64,000 bases of DNA from Coriaria nepalensis (lineage: Eukaryota; Streptophyta; Magnoliopsida; Cucurbitales; Coriariaceae), in NCBI GenBank assembly GCA_027186245.1, contig CP114497.1, forward strand, positions 1,123,501 to 1,187,500. Reading direction: 5' to 3'. Shown piece after piece: positions 28,090 through 41,460 of this stretch (positions within the stretch are counted from its first letter, which is position 1; every line of letters begins with the position of its first letter). The notes below the pieces were generated by a model. It was not told the origin of the DNA, searched no databases, and worked only from the letters and a program-made list of their open reading frames with translations. The position numbers were made by a program, and so were the translations under genes.

Positions 28090-28841
28090 GTATACTTAGT
28101 ACTTTATTTTTCTTGATTTCCTGTTTGTTTCTAAGGAAAATCATTAATAGAAAGTACAATTTTCACACCTTCCTTCCGTTATATTTCCCAGTTTTGTATT
28201 TGATCGTGTTTCTGGAAGAGGTTGAATTTTTTTTCCCCCCCCGGAAATTTTGTGGAAGATATATATCGTATTGGAAATGAGTGAGTTAGGGGTCTTGTAG
28301 TGATGCCATCAGGTCTCGCTCTCTATCCGATTTTCTTTCTTTCTTCTTCGATCTTCTGATTTTTCAGTATATTTTCATAATTCTACGAAATTAGGCTCTC
28401 TTTTTCCTGATTTTTCTCGATACTTGTATATTCAATAGTGTATACATTTCTCTCGATCTTTCTATTTCAGCTCAGTGAACTCTGTTTTTACTTTATCGGT
28501 CGTAGCTTCTCGTTCTCATACATTATGCCAACCTTTTCTTAACTGTTTGGCTGCTAAGAAAAATTCGGTAACTAGCAGGATTTGACACAGTAGCTAATGT
28601 ATCCGATAGGGTTTTTTTTTTTTCCCCCTCCCTTTCTTCTTCTTCCTTTTTCCTTATTCACAGTCTCGCTTTTGTTGGGTTACATTGAACATGTTATGTT
28701 GGAGAAAACATATTTAAGTGTGCATTACGTTGTCTGGCAATTAGGATTATTGTCTTCATTTTGACAATTAAGTGTGTATTTTGGATGATATATTGAGTAT
28801 ATGCTTCATAGACTTATTCCACTATGCTCTATTTTCTACAG
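28090..28841 (+). other. Likely 5'-UTR intron of the LRR gene
   Basis: A donor GTATAC follows GATTGAG at 28089. An acceptor with a pyrimidine-rich tract ends in TTCTACAG at 28841. Leader sequence resumes about 100 bp before the ATG. It is T-rich, as plant introns are, and has no coding content. Confidence 0.5.
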
Positions 28842-28943
28842 GTTGTGAAGTAAGCTGCATCCTTTAATTTTTGGTATATGCATGGGATACTAGAAAGTTC
28901 TGTCTCAGATTTTGACATATATTGACTGCGAGACATTTTACCG

Positions 28944-31900
28944 ATGGGGGGAGCTTGTTCTAGGAAGAGAGGGCAACGAGACAACGAAGATGGTTTACCT
29001 AGAGGAGTATCTGCCAGATATTGCAAAAGTTGGAGTTCGAAATGGTTATCAACTTCATTTCATCGACCTGACATGGATACTCAACAAGGAAAAGGGAAAT
29101 CTCCATCCCTTATGGACTTGTGCATCCACAAGATATGCCAGGTTCTTAGTCTTCTATAATCTATACCATTTTAGTTGAGGCATCAAGTTCTGGGGCTTTA
29201 CATCATGGCTGATGTTTTTGCTCCTCCTCCATGCAGAATATAGATAGATATAGCACCTTCTCCAATCTCCCACGAGATATCACTCAACAGATCTTTAATG
29301 AACTAGTGTGCACCCAGCGTCTTACTGGTGTCACTATAGAAGCATTTCGTGATTGTGCTCTCCAGGTTGGCACCAGAAAATCATTGTTTTATTCTATTGA
29401 TATCATTTTTTTCAACACCCATTACACTCTCTTTATGGGTTTTGTCAGACTGGCATGTGAGGCTTACTTTTCATGCATTTGACAGGATCTTCACTTGGGA
29501 GAATACCCTGGAGTGACCGACGATTGGATGGATGTCATATCTTCACAGGGAACTTCCCTACTTTCTGTAGATCTTTCAGGGTCCGATGTTACTGATTGTG
29601 GGTTAAAGCACTTCAAGGATAGCTCAAACCTCCAAGCCCTAAATTTAAATTACTGTGAACATATTTCAGACCTCGGGCTATATTACATTGAAGGTATTCT
29701 TTAGTTATTATGTATTAAACTCACATTCTAAGCTTACAGTCTTTATCATCAATAATCAGATGTGGTTTTTCTTTTTTAAGCAAATTATTCAAAAAATAAA
29801 TTATGACTATGACTAACATTTACAGGGCTGTCAAATTTGGAGACCTTGAGCTTTAGGAGAAACAATGCTATTACTGCTCAGGGGATGAGTGTCTTTGCTC
29901 ACTTGATTAATTTGGTCAAACTGGACTTGGAGAGATGTCCTGAGATCCATGGTGGACTCATTCATCTTACAGGTATTTTGTTATTTTATGTGGCTCATCG
30001 GAGGTGGAATACTCCCCCTCAGATAGTTTATGGGATTACCAAAATCAACCCTTCATTGTACTCTCATTTTTCATATTTGTATAAGTTTTGACTTGTGACC
30101 TGGCTTCTTAAAATGATATATTTTTTAACAGGGTTGAAAAATTTGGAGTACCTGAATATTAAATGGTGCAATTGCATAACAGATGAGGACATGAAGCCTC
30201 TCTCTGGTAATTTTATGATACATTATTTGATCCATAGCTGTAGAGTGCCTTTGGCTTTTACTGAGAATTCTTGTTGGGCCTTTTGCTTTGATTGAATTCC
30301 TAGTGACTTCTTTGGTCAGGCAGGTTGTGGCTTTTATCATTATGTTTTATATTGTAAGATACATTCTTAAAAGGACTCAATCTCTGACCTCTTATCATGG
30401 ATCACCAAATTTGGATTTCAGGCCTAACAAACTTGAAGGAGTTGCAGATTTCTTGCAGTAAGGTTACAGATAAAGGAATTTCTTACCTAAAAGGTACTTC
30501 ACAGTTTTCACAAGTTTTAATTGATGTTAGCTTAGGATAATATTGAACCATGCAATGGTCCTGAGGTATTTCGAGATTTCTCTCCTTATTTTCATGTCTT
30601 CAACGGGAGATCAAATTACTCATGGGGTGAAGAGATTATTAATGAGAATTTGGAACCGATGGTCTTAAGGATTTATGATATCTCAATTTTTTGAGGATTG
30701 TGCTTTAGAACTCGCTTGCTGCAACTTTAAAGAAATAGTAAGAAGAAAAATGGAAAGGTAAAAGAAAAGGGGTTTAAGAAGTGTGTCAGGTTTTACTCTC
30801 TCTCATTGCAGGATTTCAAAAACTTTCTTTGGTGAACTTAGAAGGATGTCGAGTAACTGCTGCATGTCTGGACTCTCTTTCAGGTTTGTCTCAAAAGGTT
30901 TAACTGTTTGGTATGACTGCAAGTACAAGTAGTTTGTAGTGACTTCATCCTTAATATTGTTATTTTTATCCTTTTTTTTTTCAAATATAAAACTATGAGC
31001 ACTTTTTTTTTAAAGAATTATTTAATATGCATGGATCTAGGTATGCTTTTACATCCTCATGTTTATTCTTGATAACAGAATTCATTGATCCAGCAAAACT
31101 ACAACTATCCTTCCTAGAAAAGAGTGGAAATCAACTGTTTAAATTTGGATAGTCATAACCTGATTTCTGACTTGATTCAGTTATTCCTCAGGTCTTGTTG
31201 CCCTGCTGTATTTGAATCTTAGCAGATGTCATCTGTCTGATGATGGGAGTGAGAAAATTTCTCGTAAGTTTCTCAAAGACATGTTATGAAATGACGTTCT
31301 TAAGCTGTAATGCACACCTTTTATCTCCTTCTTTTTCTTCCTTCTCCAGTTCTCCTCTCTTTCTCCCTCTCTAACTAGTGTATCTATAAGATGCCCTTGA
31401 ATATTAAAACATTTCTATTTCTTCAGGGCTTGCAAACTTGAAAATATTAAATCTGGGGTTCAATGACATTAGTAATGCTTGTTTGGCTCACTTAAAAGGT
31501 AGTGTCTCCTTCACTCTCTGTCTATGTACTTTTGCCTACATCTCATATTTATTCTACATCTCTCTCATATGAGTCTGCTGGTTTTTTTTTTCCACATGTA
31601 ACTAGTGTCTTGTCTATGTAGTTTTGCCCCTCGATGGCCTTAAAATTGCAAATATAGTCAGGAATATAGTCTTTGCTCATCTTTCGAAATAAAATTCAGT
31701 TATGGCATGCAACTGGCAACCATTGCAGCGTATATCTCTGATTTATCAACGAATGAAACATAATTCTCTCTCTTGTTTTTGGTTTTTCATGAATCAGGTT
31801 TGACAAATCTAGAGAGCTTGAACCTGGATTCGTGTAGGATTGGGGATGTAGGGCTGGTTAACTTGACTGGTGAATCTATGAGCTTTAAATGATTTCTTGC

Positions 31901-32027
31901 TTTTGTATACTAATTGTTTTCTATTGTTGTTTTTTCTTTCTGGATACCATCAACCAAATAATCAAGGAGCACAGAGTTGTAGGTTTTTTGGACGTCTTTA
32001 TATTATCTCACCACCACCCCACCACCA

Positions 32028-32058
<31 letters not shown>

Positions 32059-33568
32059 TTCCCAAAGTGATTCTGATATTTCCTTGCAAACCTTTGGATT
32101 TCAGGCCTTCGCCACTTGAAATGTTTGGAACTGTCTGACACTGAAGTTGGAAGCAATGGGCTTCACCATCTATCTGGTTAGACATTAGTCTCTCAGTACA
32201 GCCTCATAAAAGCCTTTTTTTAGTTCAAAATTATGCCCTTAATAATCAAACCCCGTAAGTTTCTAGTCCTCTCTGGAAAGTAGAGGGGAAAAGATTTCTC
32301 CTGTTGCTTCCATTTTCATTTGTTAGGATGTCAAATTGCTTGTTCAGCTTTGTAATATGCCACCCTGAAGATATGGTCAGGTCAAGATGAAGCTTCTGCA
32401 TTTATTTTGTTATGACCTTTCTTTTTGTCCTTCTTGCTACTTTGCTAGCGCTGTGTATTTCATAGTCTCTTGACCTGTTCTATGCTCGTATAATTTTCTG
32501 TAGGTTTGACTAAGCTAGAGAGCATAAATCTTTCATTCACTGGGGTTACGGATGGTGGTTTAAGAAAATTATCTGGGTTGTCATCTCTTAAATCACTAAA
32601 TTTGGATACTCGCCAAATTACAGATATGGGACTTGCAGCCCTAACAAGTAAGTGTGCTTAGAAGGATTCTGCGCTCTTATAAATCTGTTTCATGTTGTTT
32701 TTGCACTTGGATACATTAATATTCCTAGGCATTGTCATCCGAAACTGGAGTATTGATTTTATGGTGAAACTTTTCTACTGTCACATTTGATTATTAGCAT
32801 CCCTGTTATCCTATTAAGGCCTTATAATTATGTAAACTTTTCTGCATTTCTTTCTTTGAGCCAGGTTTGACTAGGTTAACTCACCTGGATCTCTTTGGAG
32901 CTCGTGTAACAGACTCGGGAACAAGCTATTTGCGAAGTACGTAATATGTAGAATTTTAGTTGATTTTGCTGTGATAGAAATAGAGAATGTCATCTATGCA
33001 TCCTCAAATATTTTAGCAATATTGTTCAGGATTAACGTTGCAGAAAATCATTTATATTATTAATAGTTGTTTTAATCCACATCGATTCCTTCTTATTCAT
33101 TGTGTTGGATGGAAGCAGACTTTAAGAACCTGCAATCCCTGGAAATTTGTGGGGGAGGATTAACTGATGCTGGTGTAAAGAATATTAAGGACCTTTCCTC
33201 TTTGACACTCTTAAATCTATCCCAGAATTGCAACCTTACAGACAAAACCTTAGAGTTGATTTCCGGTATTCTTTTCATGAATTTCTGTTTACCCGATCAT
33301 TATATTTCGCTTGCTGCACTATGTTCTTCATCTGATGATTATGGTTCAACTGTGAAAATTTCAAATCTTTCTAAAAACTGCAGGTTTGACAGGATTGATC
33401 TCTTTAAACATTTCAAATTCCCGTATTACCAATTCGGGCCTTAAGCATCTAAAGAATTTTAAGTGTTTGAAACAGTTGACACTCGAGGCTTGCAAGGTGA
33501 CAGCAAATGATATAAGGAAGCTTCAGTACACCGACCTTCCGAATCTAGTGAGCTTTCGTCCCGAGTAA
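28944..33568 (+). CDS. Leucine-rich-repeat protein with N-terminal F-box-like helix (At1g15740 type)
   Basis: Fifteen exons: 28944-29141, 29237-29365, 29486-29693, 29826-29972, 30132-30206, 30422-30493, 30812-30883, 31192-31263, 31427-31498, 31798-31869, 32105-32176, 32504-32647, 32865-32936, 33119-33265, 33384-33568; 578 residues. The start MGGACSRKRGQ offers Gly2 for N-myristoylation and Cys5 for acylation, suggesting membrane attachment. An F-box-like LPRDITQQIFNELV lies at about residues 75-90. About 17 cysteine-containing type LRRs of about 24 residues follow (L.SLNL..C.ITD.GL..L), ending LPNLVSFRPE. The closest relative I recall is Arabidopsis At1g15740, of unknown function. It is convergent with TOPLESS. 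No defects are seen. Confidence 0.9.
32038..32058. repeat. C21 homopolymer in LRR intron 10
   Basis: Twenty-one consecutive C follow a CT-rich tract. The length may be imprecise in the assembly. Confidence 0.9.
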
Positions 33569-34565
33569 AGTCGTCTGTAAGGTTTGGATGAACAATAATA
33601 GTGTACATATTTAAAATTAGTATGTAAATATGGAAATTATTTGTAAATAGATCCGCTGCCTTTGGGGTTGAACATGTAAATAAAAGAAAAACCAGGGGCA
33701 TCTAAGTGTTTGATAGAAATTACTTGGTACTATTTTGTACATATTATTGATGGCATTTGGGAAGCTTAAAGATCCGACCCTTCTTATGGGTAAAAAGGTG
33801 TTAGGAGAAGCTTGTCCCTATCTGTTCTAATAAGTGCTAGTGAAGACTGTGGAGCACTTTGAACAGAGATTTGTCTTTGTACGAGTTTAGTTGATAATAT
33901 ATGTAGAGCATTTAACGTATGATTTGTTCTGGTTATATTTAACGTTTTTTTATACAACGAGAAAATTGTTGACGATTTTTATTTGTTCTTGGGTCGACCA
34001 AGTTTTTGAAAAAATAAGATATTTATATACAATAATTTGTTTTATTCTGTTACATTTATAAGTCTAATAGTTTTCCTCTTTTACCCAAAATGCAATTCTT
34101 GTAATTATAATAAATTAATGATTAAATTGTTCATTGAAGAAAATTACTTTCATATTGTTCAAACTTTTACCCTACCTGCATTGAAGAAGATGAAGAAGAA
34201 GAAGAAGAATAAGGCAGAAGAACAAGAAGAAGAATAAGGCAGAAGAACAAGAAGAAGAATAAGAACAAGAAGGGGGTATTTCACAATACTAATAATCCTA
34301 CACCATGTACCTCACAAACAAAAATCCAAGTCTATATGTTAAATCTACATCCTTGAAGTTCGTCGAGTGAAACCGGACTGCAAACCGAAAGGAGAGCAAA
34401 AAGGAAAAACATGAATTTGGTAGAGAGAATTAAAATGTATGGAAGTTGAAAAAAAATAAAATTTGAGAAGTCAAATAATGAGTATACCCTTTAAAATACG
34501 ATGCGGGCCAGCAACCAAGCATGTAAAAAAAAAAAGCACTTGACCCTGGCTGTGCCTTTTTCTGA
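33569..34565. other. Convergent 3' flanks of the LRR and TOPLESS genes
   Basis: AT-rich 3' UTR sequence. From about 34185 there is a GAA-rich stretch that includes two exact 25-bp tandem units at 34211-34235 and 34236-34260. No gene is recognised. Confidence 0.6.
34211..34260. repeat. 25-bp GAA-rich tandem duplication
   Basis: Two identical 25-bp units (beginning AAGGCAGAAGAACAAG) lie head to tail, with partial copies on both sides, between the convergent LRR and TOPLESS genes. Confidence 0.9.
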
Positions 34566-37500
34566 TTATCTCGGGGCTTGATCCGAACCAGAAGCTCCGA
34601 CTGCAGTGGTTGGAACACTTGATGCTGACCCATTCTCAACAGGTGGTGGTACTCCCCATTTCCCTTCTGATTCTAAAGGCTCAAAGACATGGACCCCTCC
34701 ATCTGATAGCCCCAAGGCAAATTGGTTTGGTTCTTGTGGGTGGGCCGCAATCACAAGTGGCTGCGCATTAGAGCTGAAGGCATAGAAACATAGTAGTAAG
34801 TTGGACTAGTACAACAAAGTTTCAAATGATAAGGAGGACAGATTCGGTAAATACAGAAAATAACCAAGTACCTGACACTAGAAGGAAAATAAGCATTAGG
34901 GTTTATACGACAACGTAATCTGAGATTAGAAGCAGTGAATACACAGACGGACGCATCTAAGAAGCTTGCATATATCAGTTGACTATCGCACGAGAAAGTA
35001 GCATGAGAAATTGGAGCAGCAGATTCACGTTGGACCCACTATACATAAAAGAATTCACACAAGAAAATTATGCAGAAGGGCAAAAAGAAAAAAGGAAAAG
35101 AAAAGACAAAGCTAACAGTGAATTCATACCTGCTTTACACAATCTAATTTGGTTGTTTCGTAAATTGCAAGCTGAGTCTCATGTACAACCAGAAAGTGCG
35201 TTTGGTCCTGATGAAACTGTACACGAGTGTCTGATTGGGATGATGGTTGTCTTCCAGGTGGAAGTTGTAAGAATCTGGTTTTCTGCTTCTCCCATCCATC
35301 AGAGTTCCATACACAAAGCTGCAGAATGCAGAAAAGAGAACAACTTTTTTGAACTTGAGAACAAATCCAACAATATTTGTGTAAATATGTAACTTCCAAT
35401 TTAATAAAAAAACTGTGGGATAAAGTTATTTATTACCTGTGCATCTGCCCCTGAAGAGACAAGTACATTGAGTATATGAGAAAAGGCCAGACCCGTAATC
35501 CTTTTTGAGTGACCTTTGAGTTTGCTCTTAACCTGCATTCACAAAAGGATGAATGATACATATAGAAAAGAAATCATCATTTCAAACAACAAAGGGCAAA
35601 TTGATAGCTATGAAATGATATATACCTCATCTACACGAACATTATATATCTGAATGGTGGAATCATCCATGCCAATGGCGATTATATTGTTATCTTGAGG
35701 ATGGAAAGCAAGGAATGTGGCCGCAGGTGGCGGTGGCATGAAAGTTGTCATTGTCTGCATTTCCCAGAAAAGATTTTGAAATTGGTTTTAGATGCACCAA
35801 AAACCAAAAAAAATACTAGACCAAATTGAGGAGTTAACCTTAAACGTCATCATATTGAATAGGGATATCTTCCCACCAGATGCTGACATCACGTAGGAAT
35901 CATTCTTGGATAAAGCAAAGCAGGACACAGCTTCTTCCGGATTTGTGTCAGTCATGTCATTGGTCATTAGGATGCCACTCGTTGGCTGCCATAGTTGAGG
36001 TGAAACGCTTGCAGTTGCCTGAGGGAAGAAAAAACCGCGAACATTTAAAGAAGGAACTTATATAATGAAAAAGATACGCGATGGAGAAGTAACTGGTTCT
36101 CTATCTTACCTTTCCAGTAGAATTACGGTCACCTCGCTGCCATTTCCATAGCAGATGAACAGCATTTGATGCAAGTGCCAAGATAGCATTGCCAGAATTC
36201 GTGTAGATTAATCTTGATATCTGTAATGACCAGTAAGTTTTGCAGAACAAGTTCAATGCCAGTTAATAACATTAATAATCCAGTTAACTGTCAACGTCTA
36301 TGAGGAAATGACAACAAAATTAGGTATGCGATACAATAACAAATCCAGTTAAGAAACATCATTAGTGAATGAAGATGCAACAAGTCTTCAGAAAGAGAAA
36401 AAGAAAAAGGAGGCAGTTTTGAAATGGCATACCTTAGTCACTCTATGATTCTCGGGAAGCCTCAAGGAACGACATTGAGAAGGTTCATTAAGTTCAGTAA
36501 GCTTCCAAATTTTTGATTTGTCATTGGAATCTTCAGGAATCCTAGGCTTCACATCCCCCAAATTCCGAGCATCACCATTCTACCAAGATTAGAGTGCTAG
36601 GTTAAAAATTGAAAAGAAAAAAAATGTCATGTACAATAAGATTCTGTAATTGAAAACAATAACAAACCATTCCAGCAATTGTAACCACAGAGACGCCTCT
36701 ATCAGCAAGTCCAGCACTAGTAGCAGCTGCAGCTGCAGCCGCAGCAGCTGAAATCGGATTTATGGCAGGCTACAAGGCATAAAGATATAATAGATAAGAT
36801 CTTCTAACAAAGTGGAGTGAAACTTCGCAACGGCTAATCATCTTATAAACTACCTTTCTCATCGCTTCAGATGTTCTTGATGTATCATAAGAAAGATTCT
36901 CAACAGTGCGCAACAGCCTCATACCATCAGAATTTGCCAGTATTTTAATCCCATTCTCATTTGCAGAAACAGCCAAAAGAGTGCCATCCTTGTTGAATCG
37001 GATTCTCGGACTCGCCTAAGAATTAAGAAAGCAAGACAATTAGCGAATATTTTTAGAGATGTTTTTTCCCCCTTTTCCCAATCAATGATAACATGGACAT
37101 ACAGGGAGGCCTCCATCTGCATCAACGGTGGTCAAAAGTTGAACATTGTCCATGTCCCAAAATTTAATTGAGAAGTCATCTCCAGCAGCTAAAAATCGAT
37201 TTTTAGTCGTATCAAATTGCACAACACCCAGAGAACGCTTGCGGAACCCTTGATACGTCCTCTTAACCGCTCCTTCACTTTCATTCCACTCAACAATATA
37301 CGAGTCCCCTTCTTTACTTGTCCCACATGAAAAGAGTCTGCAAATCCATTATCAACCCCATTAAAGAAGGAAAGAAAGAGAGAACATTTAGTAGGCCATC
37401 CGCCAAGAAAACTGTACAAGAAGATCTATCACCATTCACCGATAGATCGAGTAATATTTAACCTTGTTCCATCAGCACTGTAAGCCATGGTTGTGCACCA

Positions 37501-40500
37501 TCTACCAGGAGCATCATAATCAACTCTGGAACCCATATTATCATATAACCATGCTTTTATCTTTCCATCCAATGCAGTTGAAAATATGAACTGGAGAGAA
37601 AAAAGAAAGGCTCTATAAAATCAGAGGTAGAAAGAAGACAATGAAAATCGGTAGAGGAAGGAAATATTACTCATCGAACATTCAACTTATTTAGAACTGC
37701 TAGTGAAACTCTTGAAGGAGTTATTCTGAGAGATGGCACCTGAATATTTTCCTTATAGTGTGGGCAGACAGAATAAACAGGCTCTTCATGACCTTCAAAA
37801 GTATATTGCCTTGCACCAGTAGCAGCATCCCAGACCTAACAATTCCAAAGCAAGTTCAGCAAGAAGCAGAAGCATTTCCCGAGGCTTAAATGATCAAGCA
37901 TGTAATAAAAAAAACAACCTTGATTGTCTTGTCATCACCACAGGTTATCACGTAAAGTTGCTTGCCGGGGTGGGAAAATGCCAGATCATTTACTCCACCA
38001 GAATGAGCCTCAATCTAGAATTTTGAAGCCAAGTCACTATAGATGCTCGAGTAGAAATAGTGGAAATGATACTTTCACACTTTGTTAACAATATCGATAC
38101 CTCCAAGTGTTGCCTAACATCATCACTCCCATGATAAGAATAGATCTGAACAATGTGCCTAGAGAATGCAACACCTATTAAAAAGAACGTGGAGAGCTAA
38201 AAAATTTATGCCTCATCTCAATTAAGTTGATAATGTTGGTTACCTTATTACCACTGTAATTTTTTTTAAGAAAATCTTACCAAATAAGGTGCCATCAGTG
38301 CTCCAAATTACACGTTTGACAGATACACCAGGGTCTTTAACTAGAGCTGCCTGAATTCATTCCGCCAAGATATGTTTAGATTACCATTACTCGGAAATTG
38401 TAAAGTGTTAGAGGTGATTTCTTGAAGCTATTTAAAGAGAGCAGGAAGGACCCACCTGCAGAGGCATTGAACATGCACTGAGATCCCAAACTTTGAAATT
38501 CTTCAAAACAAGACGCTCTCTAGATCCAACTTCCCACAACCCAATGTCACCAACATTGGTACCAACTGAAACACAGCGTACACTAGTTGTTAAATTTTCC
38601 CAGAACCTTTTTGAAATAAAATAGCACACAAACTATCACAGAAAGTAGTAGCTGAATTGTTTCATGTGAAAATGGAAAACTAGAAATCGGCAAGTTACCA
38701 AGTAGTAGAGTATGTTGGACAGGATGAAAATCCATGCTCATCGGAGATGACCCTTGATTCAAGTTTCTTGCTACAGTTTTGGGCAAATCATCTGGTGCAT
38801 TGTAAGCTTGACCGTGACCATGGCCAGGGAACGATACCGGTAACACATTAACTGGTAGATTTATCTTCATAAAATAGCAAAGATATATATACATTAAAAA
38901 TAAAAAGCGGGCAACAGGATAATAGTAGATAATGACAGCAGGTATTAATGCATGAGTACAATGACAACCAAACCAAAATTTACCTCATCAGACATCCCCA
39001 TAGGTCTAGGTCTCTTAGAAACAAGATCAGAATCCCCAGATGGGTAGTCTACAGATGGGTTAGTTGGAGGGGTCCTAGGATGCTTCAAAGCACCTGAAGC
39101 AATGAAAATTCTCAAGTAGTTAAGAAACAAGCCACAGCCAATGAAGGGCATCAAAAGGCGACAGAGCTAAGAAAAATAATTTGTCACCTGAGATAGAGGG
39201 CGCACCAAGACCTATTGCTCCTCCACCGGACACAGCAGGATGTGTAACAGCAGAGGGATTAGACATCCAACCTGCAAGGGGTGTGGGAACTGGTGCTGGT
39301 GTAGGTTGAAAAGGCTGATTACATAAAACCCAACAACATTATGAATAACATTTAGAAATTAAGATAGTGTTTTAGCTACTGAGTTGTGGATAAGGATGCA
39401 AAAATCTAAATGATAGCCCACCCCATGTGCACCCAATGGAGGAAACACTCCAGGTTTGCTTAAGGATCCAAGAAGTGGATTGTTTGCCGGTGAAGGAGCC
39501 CGTGCACCATTGGGTTGTCCACATGAGTGGTCCACAAAAAGGGTTTTGATATCTGGATTTGGTCTAGGATTTTTACAAAGTTGATGCTGCCAATTTAAGC
39601 TGCAGTAGTTCAAATTCAACTTAGTAGTTAGTACCTTCTTTCTGCTTAAGATGGCTAATGAAGTAAATAGTGAATATGTTAACCAAAGAGCCCTAAACGG
39701 GCCTTAAATTCCAAAGGCCCAAAGATGCAAGTATGCAACACGCATTCATATACTGTTTAGCAGACATTCCATTAGGCAAACATGCACATTATTCAGAAAT
39801 CAAGAAAACTCAACAGTTCACCTTGTTCTGCCATGAATATAAAAAATTAATAAATGAACAAGTTTACCTTTGATTAATTAGAGTCCGCAATCTCGAATTT
39901 TTAAGGTTGGGGAATTGCAATTTATCACGGAATAAAGGATTTGCTTCGATCAGCTTTTTGAGCTCAATCAACATAATTGCCCGTGCAGATTTTGTATCTC
40001 CATATTTGGATAGCTGTTCATTCTCCCTAAAATGCAAGAGACACACTTTGAGAACACTTGGTACAACTGTTTTGTCGAAAGAATATACGTATGACCAATC
40101 TCATACCTAAAGTTCTCCAATGTCAATAGCTGGGTGATTTCCTTGAAAAGTTCTTCATTAAATGTGGAAAAAACTTTCAAATCCTTCACAAGTATATCCA
40201 CTGCTTTGGAGAGGTCATGCCTGATATACAGAATTTGCCCATATTGAAGCATAAACAAAAAGCCAAGAAAACACTTGTAGCTGGAGAATAAGTTAAGACA
40301 GACACACATATAGACTTACTTGTCCAATGCTTCAAGATACTTCTGCTTTCTAATCTCGAAAAATATTTTCATGGAATAACGATTATCATCAACTTTTGTA
40401 AAACCAGATAGGTACTTCTCGACATCATCCCAGTTCCCATTGTGGACCTCTTCTTCAAAATACTTCATATTGAAGAAAAACCCTGATTCCTGTTCAAGCC

Positions 40501-40684
40501 TATTTTGAAAAGAAAGCAAGTAATGCAAAAAATCAGCTCCTACTTGAGAGGGGGGGGGGGTCTGGATTTATCGAAATTAAAACTAAAAATTGGTAAAACC
40601 CCACTTGTGAACAGTCTCCTTGAACTTCTCCTCATCAAGAAACTGTAAAATCAAGAATACCAGCTCCCTACTGAGGGACGACAT
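34566..40684 (-). CDS. TPL: TOPLESS co-repressor
   Basis: Twenty-five minus-strand exons, from 40684-40605 to 34773-34566, give 1134 residues; Arabidopsis TPL has 1131. Others include 40499-40320, 40220-40107, 40026-39868, 39599-39422, 37337-37103, 36018-35839 and 35319-35130. The N-terminus has LisH (LSRELVFLILQFLDEEKF) and CTLH regions. CTLH residues that bind EAR motifs are present (RYSMKIFFEIRKQKYLEA, residues 67-84). Asn176 in LRTLIN, the residue changed in the tpl-1 allele, is normal. A Pro-rich linker leads to two WD40 propellers. TPL is recruited by Aux/IAA, JAZ-NINJA and other repressors and silences genes through histone deacetylation in the nucleus. No defects are seen. Confidence 0.96.
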
Positions 40685-41123
40685 TGAAAACGGCCTTGTA
40701 TTCGATCCGAAAGCACAGATATCACCCAGAACAGCAATAGATCTGCTAAAAAAAATATTCACAAAATTTAAACACTTATTTGAATAACAGTCCGGCTTTA
40801 AAACTGATAATAATCAAAGTCAATCTCACGATATTGGACACCATACCTACAGTTAATTTCAAGAAAACAAATTATGCTCACTGTTCTGCAAAAGTATTTC
40901 AAAATCAAAGAGATGTGGAGCTTAAATCAGTAAAGATATGTGAAATAAAATTAGGATTTGGGTTTTTTTGTTTTTCTTTTCTGGTTTAGGAAGATCGATT
41001 ATGCTAAATAAAGCAGCCTTAGACCCTACGAAGAATCGAAGATGCAGAATGAAAATAAGGTCAAGCAAGAGAGAGAAAAATATTATACGAACGCAGAAAA
41101 AGCTTAAAGTATAGATTCGAAAC

Positions 41124-41172
<49 letters not shown>

Positions 41173-41460
41173 TTTACCTTGAAACCTATAACGAGCACCG
41201 AACAGAGGCAGAATACAAATCCAGAAGAGCTAAGTTTCAGGAAAGATCTTTCTTACTCTTCAAAGCTTTCTCTCTCTCGTAACTTTCTCTTTCCAGAAAT
41301 GAATCTCATGCCCTCCGTCCTTCCAACCCCAACCACTCTCTCTACAAGAAAAATTGCAGAAATGGTGAATTTTATAGAAAGTAGGCGACAGATTGAGAGG
41401 GTGATAATTCGGAATACTTATCAAAGAAGAGATCGAGGAACTATCATTTGTAATTGATAA
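40685..41460 (-). other. 5' leader and promoter of TOPLESS, with (GA)n
   Basis: The leader probably contains one or more introns. A 45-bp (GA)n microsatellite lies at 41125-41169, reading (CT)n in the direction of transcription, as is common in plant 5' leaders. A G9-10 run lies near 40550-40560, inside intron 1 of the coding region. Confidence 0.5.
41125..41169. repeat. (GA)22 microsatellite upstream of TOPLESS
   Basis: A pure dinucleotide run in the presumed leader/promoter of TPL. GA/CT repeats bind GAGA-type (BPC) factors in plants; that role here is inference. Confidence 0.9.

Noticed and set aside
34037..34237. Lys/Glu-rich 66-codon ORF
   Set aside because: Produced by the GAA-rich tandem repeat; no conserved content.
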